Origin: Bimastos eiseni
Taxonomy: Eukaryota; Annelida; Clitellata; Crassiclitellata; Lumbricidae
Length of the DNA: 64,000 nt
Direction of reading: 5' to 3'
Assembly: GCA_959347315.1 (NCBI GenBank)
Contig: OY365819.1
Coordinates: 23,020,589 to 23,084,588, forward strand
Each line of letters opens with the position of its first letter. The stretch's first letter is position 1. The notes beneath the pieces were generated by a model. It was not told the DNA's origin and ran no database searches. It saw nothing but the letters and a program-made list of their open reading frames with translations. Positions 43,716 to 55,538 of the stretch are shown here, piece after piece. A program made the translations under genes and the position numbers.

Positions 43716-44179
43716 TGACCTCATGTGATAGAAATGACTTGTCCCTAGTCAAAAAACGTTCCGTTCCACTTGTTCTCACTAGGAACCCTCCAATTTTAAA
43801 AAATCTGATTTAGTTTAGGGGGTCCACCTCAAATCAGAACTTTTGGCACCTATGAACAATACTGTTGTTTATCAAATCTATGGCTTTTGTGGATTTGTTT
43901 GCAGTGCATGTTTAAGATGTTGCGAGCTGCCTAAAATATTGTATTTTACGTTATTTATTCTCTGCTTGTTTACAGCTTTAGCATGGATAACCATTTTGAT
44001 AAATTTTCAGTTTATAGTCATGGAAATTTAAGCATTATGTTGTTCCATAGTTATTTGAAATTGGTTTACCTCATAATAAGAATATTGATGTTCATAACAA
44101 AAGTATTATTAAAATAACATAAACCATAACAGTAATTTTGGGGGTAAAATGAGGCAATATGCGTCTCATAAAGCCTCTG

Positions 44180-45430
44180 TTGCTCAATTGCCCATCACAC
44201 CACCTACCCGTGGTACCCCTGTTGGAAGCAAAGTGTGTGGTGGATGACCGAACCCTCGCCGGTATATGTGAGTCCCAGGGGAGAAGATCTTGAAGGATGG
44301 ATGGTGGAAGTCATCAACACAAGGAGATGGTGTCTCAATAAAAACACCCAGGGGAAGGCAATGGCAAACCATCCTTGCCAATGTGCCAAGAAAACCACAA
44401 TGATTTATATAGAACAATCGATAGTTGCAGATGGCGAGACTCCAGGCCGGAGTGCAACTCAACAGTTACTGGGGCAGAGCGAGACGGTGAGTCGAGAGCC
44501 ATCGGATCTAATGAAGCAACAGGACCAAAGGATGCCAAAGGAGCCGAAAGGATGTCCTGTGGTGGATCGCATCAGAAGGCAAAGACTTAACCTGAGCTGT
44601 AAACAGAGGATGAGGGTAGCCACTTGGAATGTGAGAAGTATGCAGAGTGGGAAGATGAATATCATACTGGAAGAAATGAAACGACTAGATAAAGCATCAA
44701 TAGGATTATGTGAGACAAGATGGAAAGGTTAAGGACACATTAATTGGAATGGATACAGGATAATGTCAGGCCAAAAAGAGAGAGGAAGAAATGGGGTTGC
44801 AATCATGTGTGATAAGAAAAGTACAAATGCAATAATGGGATACGACGTGACCGATAGAATATTGAGTGTAAGATTCCGGGGAGGAAAGGTAAACATCACG
44901 ATTGTACAGGTGTATGCTCCAACATCAACAGCACCAGAAGAGGAACATGACAGATTTTACACTGAGTTACAGAGCCTAATGGACAGAACTGCAAAAGGAG
45001 AAAAACATTTAAATGAAATGTGCAGGGAAATGGAGGAAAAAGGAAAGAAAGGGAGAACATAAGAAATGTTCTCAAAAGTGAGGGCAATAACAAGAAAATT
45101 TACACCTAGAATGGGCTCACTGAAGTCAGGAGATGGAAACGTAATTGGTGATTAAGAGAGAATGAAGAAAAGATGGAAGGACTACACCGAGGAGCTGTAC
45201 AGCGAAGACAAGAGAGTAAAAATTGAGCAAAGTGATATAACAGAACACGAAAAGGAACCAGTGGTTATGGAAGCAGAGGTCGAATGGGCAATCAAACAAC
45301 TGAAGGACAACTAAGCGCCAGGTCAGGATGGAATAGCCATAGAACTGATATTGATGTATTTAGATGTGCACCATCAAATCTTCAAGAGTGCAATTACAGC
45401 ATTCAAGCAAACATCACTGAAGAGATGGTG
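44180..45430 (+). pseudogene. RTE-like LINE endonuclease and linker
   Basis: An upstream segment (KAMANHPCQCAKKTTMIYIE) precedes a clear AP-endonuclease start, MRVATWNVRSMQSGKMNIIL, with SIGLCETRWKG, then after a TAA NGVAIMCDKKSTNAIMGYDV and VQVYAPTSTAPEEEHDRFY. The catalytic middle is deleted near 45000, where the reading jumps to the pre-RT linker (DYTEELYSEDKRVKIEQSD, WAIKQLKDN). From memory, this belongs with sequences often mis-annotated as craniofacial development protein 2-like. Confidence 0.85.
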
Positions 45431-46229
45431 CCTCTCGTTCTTTGGAGCAGTAAGTTCCCAACTATAGTGCGACATATTTTAGCTAACAGCCTTCTGGCTA
45501 TTAAGACAGTCACGGACGTTCTCGAGCCTCAATATCCTTTCACGACAGAGTTTCCTCAATCAATTTCAATCACGACACTGGCTGATCATGTTTGCATTGT
45601 GGTTCCTCTTTTGCAGTCTGCAATTAGACCTGCACTTTCTCACTGAGGATGTTGCAGAATGGCCAAATTCAGCATCGTAAAGCATAAACTCTCAATCTCT
45701 TTTGATGAACGTTCAAGCACTATATGATGCTTGTGAACGACAGTGCCGATTGAGTGGTCAAACTCTGCACTGGTCAAACTCAGCACTGATTTCCTAGCAA
45801 CATCCAGGACTGAAAAACATTACCAGAACGTCTTGCAAGTTGTGGAGAAGGGCCAGTGGAGACAGCCAAACACTTGCAAATGCAAGAAAGTTACTGCAAA
45901 ACTTATATTGATTTGACGGCCAGATCACCCAACTGCCATTGGTCATGATTAATATTTCATTATTGAATGAACTATTACATAATAGTACATAATTTGCATA
46001 TATTATGCTGTTAAATGTCTACATATTCTACTCTGCTGTTATTAACTGTGAATGTAGTATCATCTCAAAACAAGCACAGCTTATCTATTTGTCTACACAG
46101 CAACTATACCAGACAATAGAAGTCCTGATTTTTCTCACGCATACAGCCAATATAATGTAAAAATTGAATTGGATGGTGGACCACATAGATGATGTCCAAA
46201 TAATTTGAAACTTTGTCGTAAATTTTATT

Positions 46230-46918
46230 TAATTATATGGAACAGAAATAAATTTGGGACAAAAGCCTATCACAAAATTTTTGAAAAAAGGGGGCACTGG
46301 ATACACCCTAACGGGGACTTCGCGAATGAGGTAAAATCAAGATTAGCTATGGGAATGTCAGTCATGTTTAAGTTGGCAAGCAGCTGGAAGAATAAATCAG
46401 TCAGTACTAAAATCAAACTGTGACTCATGAAGGCCTTGGCGCCACACCAAGGCCTTCATGAGTCACAGTTTGATTTTCAGTAGCAACGTATGGTTGTGAG
46501 GCGTGGACAATAAAGAAAGAAGAAGAGAAACGCATACAGGCATTTGAGAACAAGTGCATGAGGAAACTGTTCAGAATTCCATGAACAGCCAATGGTGACC
46601 ACCGAACAAGTGTATCAAATGGCAAAAGTTGACTGCAAACTGTTGGGCCATATCAAATTCAGAAAACTGTGGTACTTCGGGCACCTCGTGAGACGCCTAA
46701 AGACAGTATTGAGAACAGTGTGATGTTGGGTATAGTGGAAGGAAGCCAAAGTCGTGGAAGACCCAGAATATGCTGGTTTGACAATGTCATGGCGTGGACT
46801 GATTTAAGAGGCACAAGCTTAACGAACATCGTACGAGACAGAAAGCATTGGACATCACTTTCCCATTCATGTAGTCAACCGTCGCGAAACGACGATGACG
46901 ATGTGACATGACATGACC
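46230..46918 (+). pseudogene. RTE-like LINE RT C-terminus with ATGACATGAC tail
   Basis: Reads KSRLAMGMSVMFKLASSWKN, VATYGCEAWTIKKEEEKRIQ, AFENKCMRKLFRIP, then SRGRPRICWFDNVMAWTDLR, the standard C-terminal region of RTE-like elements. The 3' end carries GACGATGACGATGTGACATG and an ATGACATGAC tail. A foldback interrupts it at 46409-46477. Together with 44180-45430 it may be one element missing its RT core. Confidence 0.8.
46409..46477. repeat. Perfect 31-bp-arm inverted repeat inside a LINE
   Basis: The arms 46409-46439 and 46447-46477 are exact reverse complements around CGCCACA. The arm contains GACTCATGAAGGCCTTGG. It replaces the short RT stretch between the KLASSWKN and ATYGCEAW blocks, consistent with strand switching. 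Confidence 0.95.
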
Positions 46919-46919
46919 T

Positions 46920-48532
46920 GAGAGCCAGCAATGATTTCATGTTGGTACATACATGATACACCCTCTATTCCTCTAGGCTTTAATCCCGCATGTTTGCAAC
47001 TTTTTGGCCTGAGTTTTATCAATTACAATCAAACTTGCATCTGCACCTTCTATCATGTTTAATTGTATATGTCCTACACACAAGCCTCAGTCTAGTTTGA
47101 CTGGGCAGTCAGCAGTCTATAGCTGTTTATAGACCTACCAGAAGACATAACTAGACTTGAAGCAGAGTCAATATATATTGCATGGTGACGCCTGCAAAAC
47201 CCGATTTCTCCAGAGAACAAGCAGATGAGACAAAACTTATTTGGCGTGGTTGTTATTGGTTATTTGGTGGTTATTTGGCTATTGTTAGGTTGGTCTAAAT
47301 CGCTCAATAGGTTATATTCATGGCTGAGTAAGAGTCCAGCTAAAAGTTTTTCGGTACAACATTTCTGTCATCTTTGGATCAACCATATCATTTCTAAACA
47401 CACCTTTGGAGAAGCAGTCACCAGATTCAGAGCCGATGGTTTCATAATTATATTGTTTTAATGTAGTAAGCTTGTCATGTAGCCTACAGTAATGTGCTTT
47501 GCTAGTGCTATATAGCTTCAATAAACAATGCTCATCACAATTCAGTTGGCTCATAAAATGCATGAACAGTCGCATTGGAATGCCAGGAAATGCATTATTT
47601 CGTGACTGAAATCTGAGTGCCCTTTTGCCTTAGATAAGCCAACTGACAGTCTACACGAGCAAATGAAAGTGCACAGCTTTCATTCATAGTGACTGTAAGC
47701 TTACTAGAGTTAGTAGAGTATGACACTTTCAGTGCTTGGTGCAGTGGTGAACTGCATGGTTCACTGGCTTTGCTAGTAGTTCATAGAGTAGGTAGATTCT
47801 TGAATCAATGCTCAAACTATATTTCACAAAGGGCAAATAAAAATGATGTTGGGCTATAGAACCTGAAAGCAAATGTTTGATTACATCATATCAAGCCTTT
47901 GGAAATATGGCTGTAACCACTGTCTAAATGTTTAAACTGCCGCATTTAAACTGCGACATAAAACTCCTTTTTATTTGTTTCATTTTTTTCTGTCAAGTTT
48001 GTGTCGTTGTTGACTGTTGTTGGTCATTGCAAAATCTCGACACATTATGGAAGTTTATTTAAAAATATAGCGAAAGTTGGAAGCATTTGTTAGGCCTATT
48101 GTGATTGTCTTATGTGTGTGAATCATATTATCTATTTTGCAAAGTTCTGTGAATTGTATGCAGAACGAGAAACAAATCGAGAATAAAAAATTCAACGCAG
48201 CTTAGTAAATTTTTATTTCCTGTTGAAACCCATGTGTTAAATCTTTTATCCATCCATTAACAATCTCCTGAATACCATAATTAGTTATTATATTTTAGAT
48301 AACCTATAACAATGGCATACCTTTCTGATACACACCTTTTTAGTCATGGAATTTAGACAGTAGACAGAGAAAAAGAAAAAACATGTCTGAATGGGTTGAC
48401 TTTACTTTATTATAATAACAAAACCAATTTTATTAGGGACCTGCAAATAACAATTGTCAATTGAATTGAATCTCAAATGAGGAGTAAAAGTTCGAATCTC
48501 GAATTAAATCAGCATGTACCAATATTGATGCG
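46920..48532. other. No gene or element recognised
   Basis: AT-rich sequence without convincing exon pairs. The ORFs at 47225-47461 (plus) and 47318-47575 (minus) overlap each other and show no domain, so I treat them as chance. Confidence 0.35.
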
Positions 48533-48534
48533 TA

Positions 48535-49468
48535 CTGTGTCTCAAAATAAACCAAGCAAAATTGTTTTTGTGAGAACTTCGTCAAATTTCCACCAATTTT
48601 AATAACTTTTGGTAGGTAGATGGCATAATAGCTGGAGTTTTATGCTATATATAAATTTTTCCACCTCACCTGACTCATATCACCGCATTACCTTGTTAAA
48701 CACAGATGTGACAATTTTTATATAATGCTTAAATTTTATTACTTGCAACAAACTATTTGACGACTGAATTAGCACGCAGTAAAATAAAATATGGTTTACT
48801 TAGCAGTTTTAATTGTTACGACAGATCTGCTTATGAGTGTTAGATTGGTGCCCGAAATTTTCCCCGCTTACAAGGACGCAAACCCTTAGACGGCAACACC
48901 ACTGGTCGATAGCAGCGTCAATGATCAAAGCGTGTCCATTCGTCAATCAGACGTGTTTTGAGTTTGTCGACGCTGGGTATTCTGGAGCAGTAAACCTTCT
49001 CCTTCAGCACACTCCATATGCTATAGTAGACTGGGTTAAGATCCGGTGAATTCGGCGGCATGAAGTCAGACTCTCTCGCTCCAGGAAAGAGACGGTGTCG
49101 TGTGCTCGATGCGCCATTCTGTTGAAAGACAAAAAACTCGCCCTGGGATATCCGGGATGTGTCTGACCGTAGCTTCTGGGCAAGGTTGTCGCGATAGCAT
49201 GCCCCATTCACTTTGACACCCGGCTCGATGAAATGGAGTTCAGAGCAGCCATTGCAAGTAATAAAATGTAAGCATTATACAAAAAATTGGAACATCTGTG
49301 TTTAACAAGATAGTGAGTGCGGTGATATGAGTCAGGTGAAATGGAAGATTTATATATAGCATAAAACTGCAGCTATTATGCCATCTAACTACCAAAAGTT
49401 ATTAAAATTGGTGGAAATTTGACAAAGTTCTGACAAAAAATTTTGCTTGTTTTTTTTGAGACATGGTG
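48535..49468 (-). mobile_element. mariner/Tc1-type transposon with long TIRs, internally deleted
   Basis: A TA dinucleotide flanks inverted ends, CTGTGTCTCAAAATAAACC on the left and CACCATGTCTCAAAAAAAAC read inward on the right. The inverted repeats extend about 180 bp (CAAATTTCCACCAATTTTAA and the CATAAAACTCCAGC block recur inverted). Between them lies the C-terminal part of a DDE transposase on the minus strand. The N-terminal half is missing. Confidence 0.8.
48840..49250 (-). pseudogene. mariner/Tc1-type transposase C-terminal half
   Basis: Reads GVKVNGACYRDNLAQKLRSD, ISQGEFFVFQQNGASSTRHR, then FMPPNSPDLNPVYYSIWSVL and SVDKLKTRLIDEW. The family normally has QQDGAPAHRA, so the second catalytic Asp is Asn here. 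NPVDYS has become NPVYYS. A frameshift follows near RFDH, after which the C-terminal IIDAAIDQW appears in another frame. Inactive. Confidence 0.85.
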
Positions 49469-49469
49469 T

Positions 49470-50235
49470 AGTGTGTACTTGATAGCGCAGGCATACCACT
49501 GTAACTCGGTTATCAACCTGCAGTTCAAAATCAATTAAACTAAAACTCAAGTTTATTAAAGAAATTAAGATAACAAATACTTTTTTAATATAATAGCCAA
49601 TACTACCGTTGTAGTCCAAAGTGCAATTTAAGCTTGAAAACCTCTTGGTGAATTAAGCAAATTCTGTATTGTTCTGGTTATACATTAATAAAATTCAGTC
49701 ATGCAATTTAATGCCTAAATCACACGTTTACCAATTCATTAAGCCTCTTGTACAGAATAGTATGAGAATACAATGTCAAAATAAAAATCTTTAGACTTTG
49801 CACCCAAATCAAAGTTGTGCTGTAGAAAGATTATAGCATAAACCTGTTATTATCATTCTGTCCTCCATCTGAACTAACTCTCTGACAAGTAGCAAGTACA
49901 CCAGTGATTGAATCATGACATCAATTTCCAATCGAATCAAATATTGCAAGCTGATTCGTTTTCAAAACAAATATCGATGCTCTGCAGTCATAAATTTATT
50001 GAGTTTTATATAATAAAAAGACACTGGCAAATAGTTGGCAAAGAACAGCTGCATCATTACCAAAAGAAGTGTTGTAACACATTTAATTATTATAATAATA
50101 ATAATTAATCTTCGTCTAATTTCAAACTGACAAACCTCAGTATGATTACAAGCCCAGTAATAACAAATTATGACAAGTTATTACAGCAGTCGAAGTTAAC
50201 CATAGGCAGCCACACAGGGCACCATTACATCTCAT
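49470..50235. other. No gene or element recognised
   Basis: AT-rich. Short runs such as ATTATTATAATAATAATAA at 50085-50106 are present, and no exon signature. Confidence 0.35.
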
Positions 50236-50239
50236 TTTT

Positions 50240-50365
50240 AACAAATGCTGCCGCCTAGTGAAAGAAAGAAAGAAATCAACCTTAGGGGGATACAGGTCTT
50301 GAACTCGGTTCCTCTGTGCTGCGTTCCAGTGTGTTCGCCACTACTCTACGGCCCCTAATGCTTCA
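50240..50365 (-). mobile_element. tRNA-derived SINE, family C
   Basis: Read on the minus strand: GTAGAGTAGTGGCGAACAC (A box region), GAGTTCAAGACCTG (B box, plus 50292-50305), then a (CTTT)n tail (plus GAAAGAAAGAAAGAA at 50259-50274). The head resembles a tRNA, but the body is minimal and unlike families A and B. Confidence 0.6.
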
Positions 50366-50779
50366 ACTCTCCTCAGCAGTGACTGATGAGATTCAAAAGT
50401 TATCTATACCCTTTTAACAGACTCCTGAAACATACTATTGCATGCAATTAACGCAAAAGGTAAATTCTACATGCTACACTGTAAATTATTCCCGCTTTCA
50501 AAAAATATGGAGATATCACTGTGAAATAAATCAAGCTACATCAAGCTACAAGAAAATGGCAAAATTAGTCAATAGTTTTACTATCAATCACTGGCTCTTA
50601 AATTGTTATAATTACTTATTATTGTAACATATAACCAGATCTGTGATGATATGCAAGAATAAACTGCAGAGGGAAAAAATGAACACAAGGAATCATGCAC
50701 AGAAACTTTCTTGTTTAACGCTTTGAACCTGGGCCTCCCTGGCCTAATTGATCCTATATCCGAGGCTCCCCTGGCCAAG

Positions 50780-51045
50780 AAAAACTTTCACGGATCTGTT
50801 AGAGCTGACTATAACTACAGAGGTAAGTTTTGAACTGTTTGAGATATTCATTCCAAATTTGGTATCTAGACTCAGTACAAATCCAGAGTTTGACAAAAAA
50901 AATTCAATTTTTTATAAATTCAAGATGGCGGATGGCCGCCATCTTGGATTTCTTCAAAAGCCTGTAACCTTTGGACCATTTGAGATATTCATTCCAAATT
51001 TGTTATTCTGGCTCAATACAAAACCACAACTCAGATTTTTTTAAA
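50780..51045. repeat. Duplicated block with AAGATGGCGG palindrome
   Basis: GAGATATTCATTCCAAATTT occurs at about 50840 and 50980 in similar contexts, roughly 140 bp apart. Between them CAAGATGGCGG/CCGCCATCTTG forms a palindrome at 50922-50946. Probably a small transposon-like repeat. Confidence 0.5.
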
Positions 51046-51189
51046 TGCTTGTAAAATGTCAATGAAATTGACCTTTATATGAACATATAATGTATATGTA
51101 AGAAACACACATTGCCTTGGTGTGCTATAAAAGAAAACATGTACAATTCATAATTTTTTTGCTGTTATCAATACCTATCGTTAGTCATA

Positions 51190-51540
51190 TTAGTTCAACG
51201 CCAGAAGTTCACTTTTGTGTGATAATTTTCGAAACAGTTATCACGGCTGCACCCGATGCAAAGAAACACTTCTCATGTTTTGCACCAGTAAATAGTTTTG
51301 TTCGCTTTGGCAAGTCTTTGTCCTAGGCGTTAGGATTTACTCTTTTTGCTCGCTTGTACCTATCCAAGCAGACCACACATCTATTGTTACTTGTTGCTCC
51401 TTGTGGTCGCTCAGGAAAGTGCACCGAGATATCAGCTTCATTGGTCAGTCAATGATCTGATGAACTTCTCCTCCCTATCGGAATAACTGTTCGATGAAAT
51501 GTTCCAACTAATTTGTGGCAGAGGTTCTCAATAAACATAT
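51190..51540 (-). pseudogene. piggyBac-type transposase C-terminal (Cys-rich) relic
   Basis: Minus frames give VHFPERPQGATSNNRCVVC (about 51425-51375) and, further on in another frame, EVFLCIGCSRDNCFENYHT (about 51265-51210). The H-P...CVVC...LC.GC...CFENYHT order is the cysteine-rich tail of piggyBac/PGBD transposases. Frameshifts and stops are present, and the DDD catalytic core was not found. Confidence 0.55.
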
Positions 51541-51749
51541 TGAGGGTATGACTTCTCTTGACAGGTGTTCTGTGTGGTTTGTAAAAATACAGGAGTGTGC
51601 ACCGTTTTTTATGCTCGCTGCTAATAATATTTCATAAACCTTTATAACGGCCCATAGGGTTAAGTAAATTTAGCCATTATAGCCACTGTCACCCATTGTT
51701 TATGCACAGTCGAAAGTAATCAAAAGCAAATGGGAAGGCAATGCAACTC

Positions 51750-52880
51750 ATCGTTAAAGTGTTACATCATGGCTTAGTTTTTATAAAACTTTACTTATTA
51801 TTGCACAGCAGAACTCAGTCAGACTGTGATCACATCAGTGTGATCATCAGTAGGCGAAACAGAAACTGTTGTGCTTTGAATTCAGAAAAAACATTTATAA
51901 CAGTTACAGGAACTTACAGCATGAGTATTATACTTAAAAAATCCTTTGTAAATCTGCCAAGCCCTAATCTTTAAAAAAAAGTCCTTTAGTAAATCATGCA
52001 GTCAGAGACATTCTACCAAACATAGCCTTCTTCAAGCATTAACTTCTGAAGTGCCCTGTCTGTGGATACTGCTGTTAAAATATATGACTCACTACAACCT
52101 CAATTAAAAAAACTCAAAAGATGACTAACATCTATCATTTGAAATAATGCTAGGGACTAATGCTCCCATCATTTAGCAAACACATCCAAACAAACTTAGG
52201 ATCAACTATTTGAAAAGCATCTACTAGACTAATTTTATGAAAAAATGTCTGGTTCTTGGATTAAAATTGCTAATCCAATTGTGTTTAGATGACAAAGACA
52301 ATGTCTGTAAATGACAAAGATAAGAGTTTTTGCTATATACATTTTGTTAGGTAAACAACTTCAATTTTTTTAAGTTTCAAAATTCATTACATTTTTATGA
52401 CAGAATAAGTTCGTATTTCAAATCATCTGCTTTTTCATCGTTTTCCGACAGCATTTTCATATTAAACCCGTTGCAATGATGACATCATTCAAGACAACAT
52501 TAAGTAGGTTCACCCAATCAAAGCAATTTCGTATATTTCAGAGTAGAATTTATCCCCACTTTCAGCATAGATTAATTTTTGTCTGCGTTTCTATATTTAT
52601 AAATCTGTCAGTCAATACATTGACTGACTTCAACATATTGACTAAACTGAAAGACAGAAATTGTTACCTAAAAGTCCAATTATATTACATTTCGTGTTTG
52701 TCTGATTATTTGATTATATTGACTTTAACATTAAGTAGATTAGTGCAGGCATTGCCTCTGAGTGGAAACTTGAAAGGTCGCAATAGAAATCTTCCTAACA
52801 ATTAATGACTGAAGATCATGAAGATGAATGTTAGCAGTGGATGTAATACAGACTGCTCTTAGTCTAATCATCAAAAGTGA
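51750..52880. other. No gene recognised
   Basis: The ORFs at 51741-51974 and 52476-52805 have no recognisable domain and ordinary intergenic composition. No reliable splice-bounded exon is seen. Confidence 0.35.
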
Positions 52881-53554
52881 TGCAGGGCCCATACATCTAT
52901 TACGTATGCACTGAGATTTTTCACACCTAAAGTTAAGGAATAATAAATGAGAACTAAAAATCAAATTACTTACCATATTCCTGTTTTATCAATGTTAAGT
53001 AACACTAAAACTTTATAAAATGTAGATGTTGGTATTGTTAGTATTTTATTTCATCATAACATTAAAAAAATTAGCTGGCAAATACGATGTTTAAGAAAAT
53101 AGATAGTAGCCGGTAAAATAAATGTCTGAAAATAAGTGACTTTAGCTAATTAAATTTTGCAAAAGGGATGGTGTAAAGAAGCTTAGTTGTATGTATGCAT
53201 GGTGAAGGGGTTCACAAAATGCATGAGGTGCAACAGGAAGATTGGGTTATTAAAATATAATCTTTTTCCAGTGGTAATATATCAATGGACCCATAATCAT
53301 CATTCTAAAATCTATTAGTTACCTGCATTTGAGATTGCTTTTCTCCAAATTCAAATGACTAAGCCTAGAATAATGCTGGAAGAGCTGGAGAGGTCTCCCT
53401 TTGGTTTATAAATGCAAGAAATAATCATATACATTATCTAACTCATTAAAACATAACGAGCACAGATGAGTAAAATTAATGAGATTGTTGATGATTCTAA
53501 AATATTTAGTCTCAAGTCAAATGCTTTGTAATGTAATCAAGCATTTATATAATG

Positions 53555-53590
53555 CCCTTCCTCCTCATCCATGAAGATGAGGAGGAAGGG
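53555..53590. repeat. 15-bp-arm hairpin
   Basis: CCCTTCCTCCTCATC (53555-53569) and its exact complement GATGAGGAGGAAGGG (53576-53590) flank CATGAA. The preceding TGTAATGTAATCAAGCATTTAT resembles the LINE 3' ends in this window read backwards. Confidence 0.85.
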
Positions 53591-53887
53591 GTCACATAAT
53601 TTTATACATGGATGGGATAGTATTCCCAAAGCAGAAATCCACATCAAGGTAATTTAACAGTTACAACAAGTCAATTTACACCAGACAGTATGTATAGGCA
53701 TGGATGAGACTAATCAATCTGCTTGCTGGCCATTGCAGCAGATCAAAAGCCAGCCTAATTAGAGAGGTGACATTCACAAAGAGGGATGGAGAGAGGGTAA
53801 TAACAAATGCCAACAAGGGGAGGGATGTGTTGAAATACAAGAAGTAGGTCATTACTGCAGACTAGATCATTTTAGCAAACATGGTTA

Positions 53888-54406
53888 GGGGTCATTGCAT
53901 AATTGCAAAACACAAAAAATAACCAGTTTTAATCCACACCCACAGTGTAAATCTAGATGTATCCTGGAGTGGGTGGGTTACGTATTAATTGTTAAGAAAT
54001 CAGTGTTATTTTAATATGTACATGCACAATTATATTCCTTATGATTTATTATCTTTGCATTAAATTTGTTTCAATAAACACACTTTGATGTATGATAGCA
54101 AATTAAATAAATTCAATTTATATATTAATAATTATAATAATGGTTTGCTTTATTTTTTTATATACCACATTCTTCATTTATCTTTAGATTTTAATCATCA
54201 ATTGTAGATAATGAGTAATATTATAAATTCGAATGCATCGTATGTGTTGAGTTAACACCAACTTGTTGCTAATTTTGTATACTTACTATTGAATATTTAT
54301 AGTTAATTCGTTTTAAATCAAAAAGAGCTACATACCATTTCATAGCACTTTCTATGATCCAACCCGCCCACCCTTTTTGAGTGCTATGCCATTATGCAAT
54401 GACCCC
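53888..54406. mobile_element. PIF/Harbinger-like MITE, complete
   Basis: The ends GGGGTCATTGCATAATTGC and GCCATTATGCAATGACCCC are inverted over 19 bp with one mismatch. TTA is duplicated at 53885-53887 and 54407-54409. The 3-bp TTA target is the hallmark of PIF/Harbinger. Length 519 bp, no ORF. Confidence 0.8.
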
Positions 54407-54409
54407 TTA

Positions 54410-55110
54410 TGGACTACCTCTTTGGACAATACATTAACAAAATACCATACACAAAAACTCAAAACATCTTCAACATTTCACTTCAGCTGTGAAAAGTCAG
54501 AAGCCTCAGCAAATCAAAGAAACAACTGTACCACATGAACAACTCACAAAGTCTCTTCCAAAAAACCTAAAACTAGACTTTCCTGCCAAGTTACTACATT
54601 TAAGTTACTGCTATGAAGAGATTCTATGGGTGAGAATACACAAGAGAAAGAAGCAGACTTTTCACTTGATTACACTTAAACTGCGTTCCTTCTCTGCTTC
54701 ATCATGACCTTGCAACAATTGTAGACTTGTTGCATAGTTTCTATTTGATGTTATTTTGTTGCAGCATCACATTGAGATTCGTTGTAGGAAAACTGTTAAA
54801 AACTCTTTAGCCATATTCTTTCAAATACACCTGTCGTATTGAGATCACCTGTGACCATTGAAATGTTGCACACATTTAAACATAGTTCTTAAAGCACTAC
54901 TGTTCAAGAGACTTCTGCAACGTGTAAAAGCTCAGCACATGTTAAATGATTGACTACAGAAAAGTGTTAGTAGACTGCTGAAAACTAGGAAATACACTCC
55001 ACTCAGATAATCTACTAAACAAAAACCATCAGTTTTACCTCAGTGAAGAGCTTAGAGGAGGTACATAGCCTGTTTCAGGCTATGTAGTAAGAACTTCTGG
55101 GCAATGGATG
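54410..55110. other. Region downstream of the USP gene
   Basis: No element ends or exons are seen. It probably contains the 3' UTR of the minus-strand USP gene. The plus ORF at 54489-54707 shows no domain. Confidence 0.3.
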
Positions 55111-55115
55111 ACAAT

Positions 55116-55538
55116 CTAGGTTTTGTTCTCTGCTTTTCCTTCCTTGGCTTCTTCCTTCAGTTCTTGGTTTTCTTTGTCCTTCTTCGAATGATCCTCCTTG
55201 TCGCTACTTGTCGACTGTGATCTCGTTTTGTTACCAGAAGCAAAGCGCTGTCTCAAGTTAGCAGCAAAGGAGTTGAGCGAATCTCCCGAAGCATGTCGCA
55301 ACTTCTTGAAGTCTCCCGACGTGTGGCGCTTTCGTTCGATGTCTGATGGATCCCGACAGACCATGACTGGACAGACAGCGTGATTGACAAGATAGTCGCT
55401 GACGCTTCCCAGAATAGTTCGTCTCATCTTACCCATGCCACGTGTACCAGTGATTATCATTGCTGCATTCTCTTCCTCTGCCATGTGACATATCACCTCA
55501 CCTGGTTTACCTGCCGATGTCCTCAGCTTTCCTGGCAC
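55116..55538 (-). CDS. Universal stress protein, terminal exon (nucleotide-binding motif and C-terminal tail)
   Basis: The acceptor TCTCTTTTACAG opens a phase-0 reading of 140 residues to the TAA/TAG-type stop at 55116. Residues about 1-62 finish the USP alpha/beta fold: GKPGEVICHMAEEENAAMII, then GTRGMGKMRRTILGS, a perfect G-2X-G-9X-G(S/T) nucleotide-binding motif, then VSDYLVNHAVCPVMVCR. USP proteins bind ATP or act in stress responses as dimers. That is family knowledge, not shown here. The remaining 75 or so residues are an unusual tail with three RH(T/A)SGD/RFASG basophilic-kinase-like motifs and a Lys/Glu-rich end. It joins 58122-58228 in phase 0 across a 2.6-kb intron. Confidence 0.92.
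   Translation of the reverse strand: MPGKLRTSAGKPGEVICHMAEEENAAMIITGTRGMGKMRRTILGSVSDYLVNHAVCPVMVCRDPSDIERKRHTSGDFKKLRHASGDSLNSFAANLRQRFASGNKTRSQSTSSDKEDHSKKDKENQELKEEAKEGKAENKT

Noticed and set aside
46205..46423. Independent small gene ending at 46423
   Set aside because: The frame contains RT C-terminal motifs, and its stop lies in the foldback. It is part of the LINE remnant.
47225..47575. Overlapping ORFs on both strands with hydrophobic or mixed composition
   Set aside because: No domain, no splice context, and mutual overlap. Consistent with chance in AT-rich DNA.
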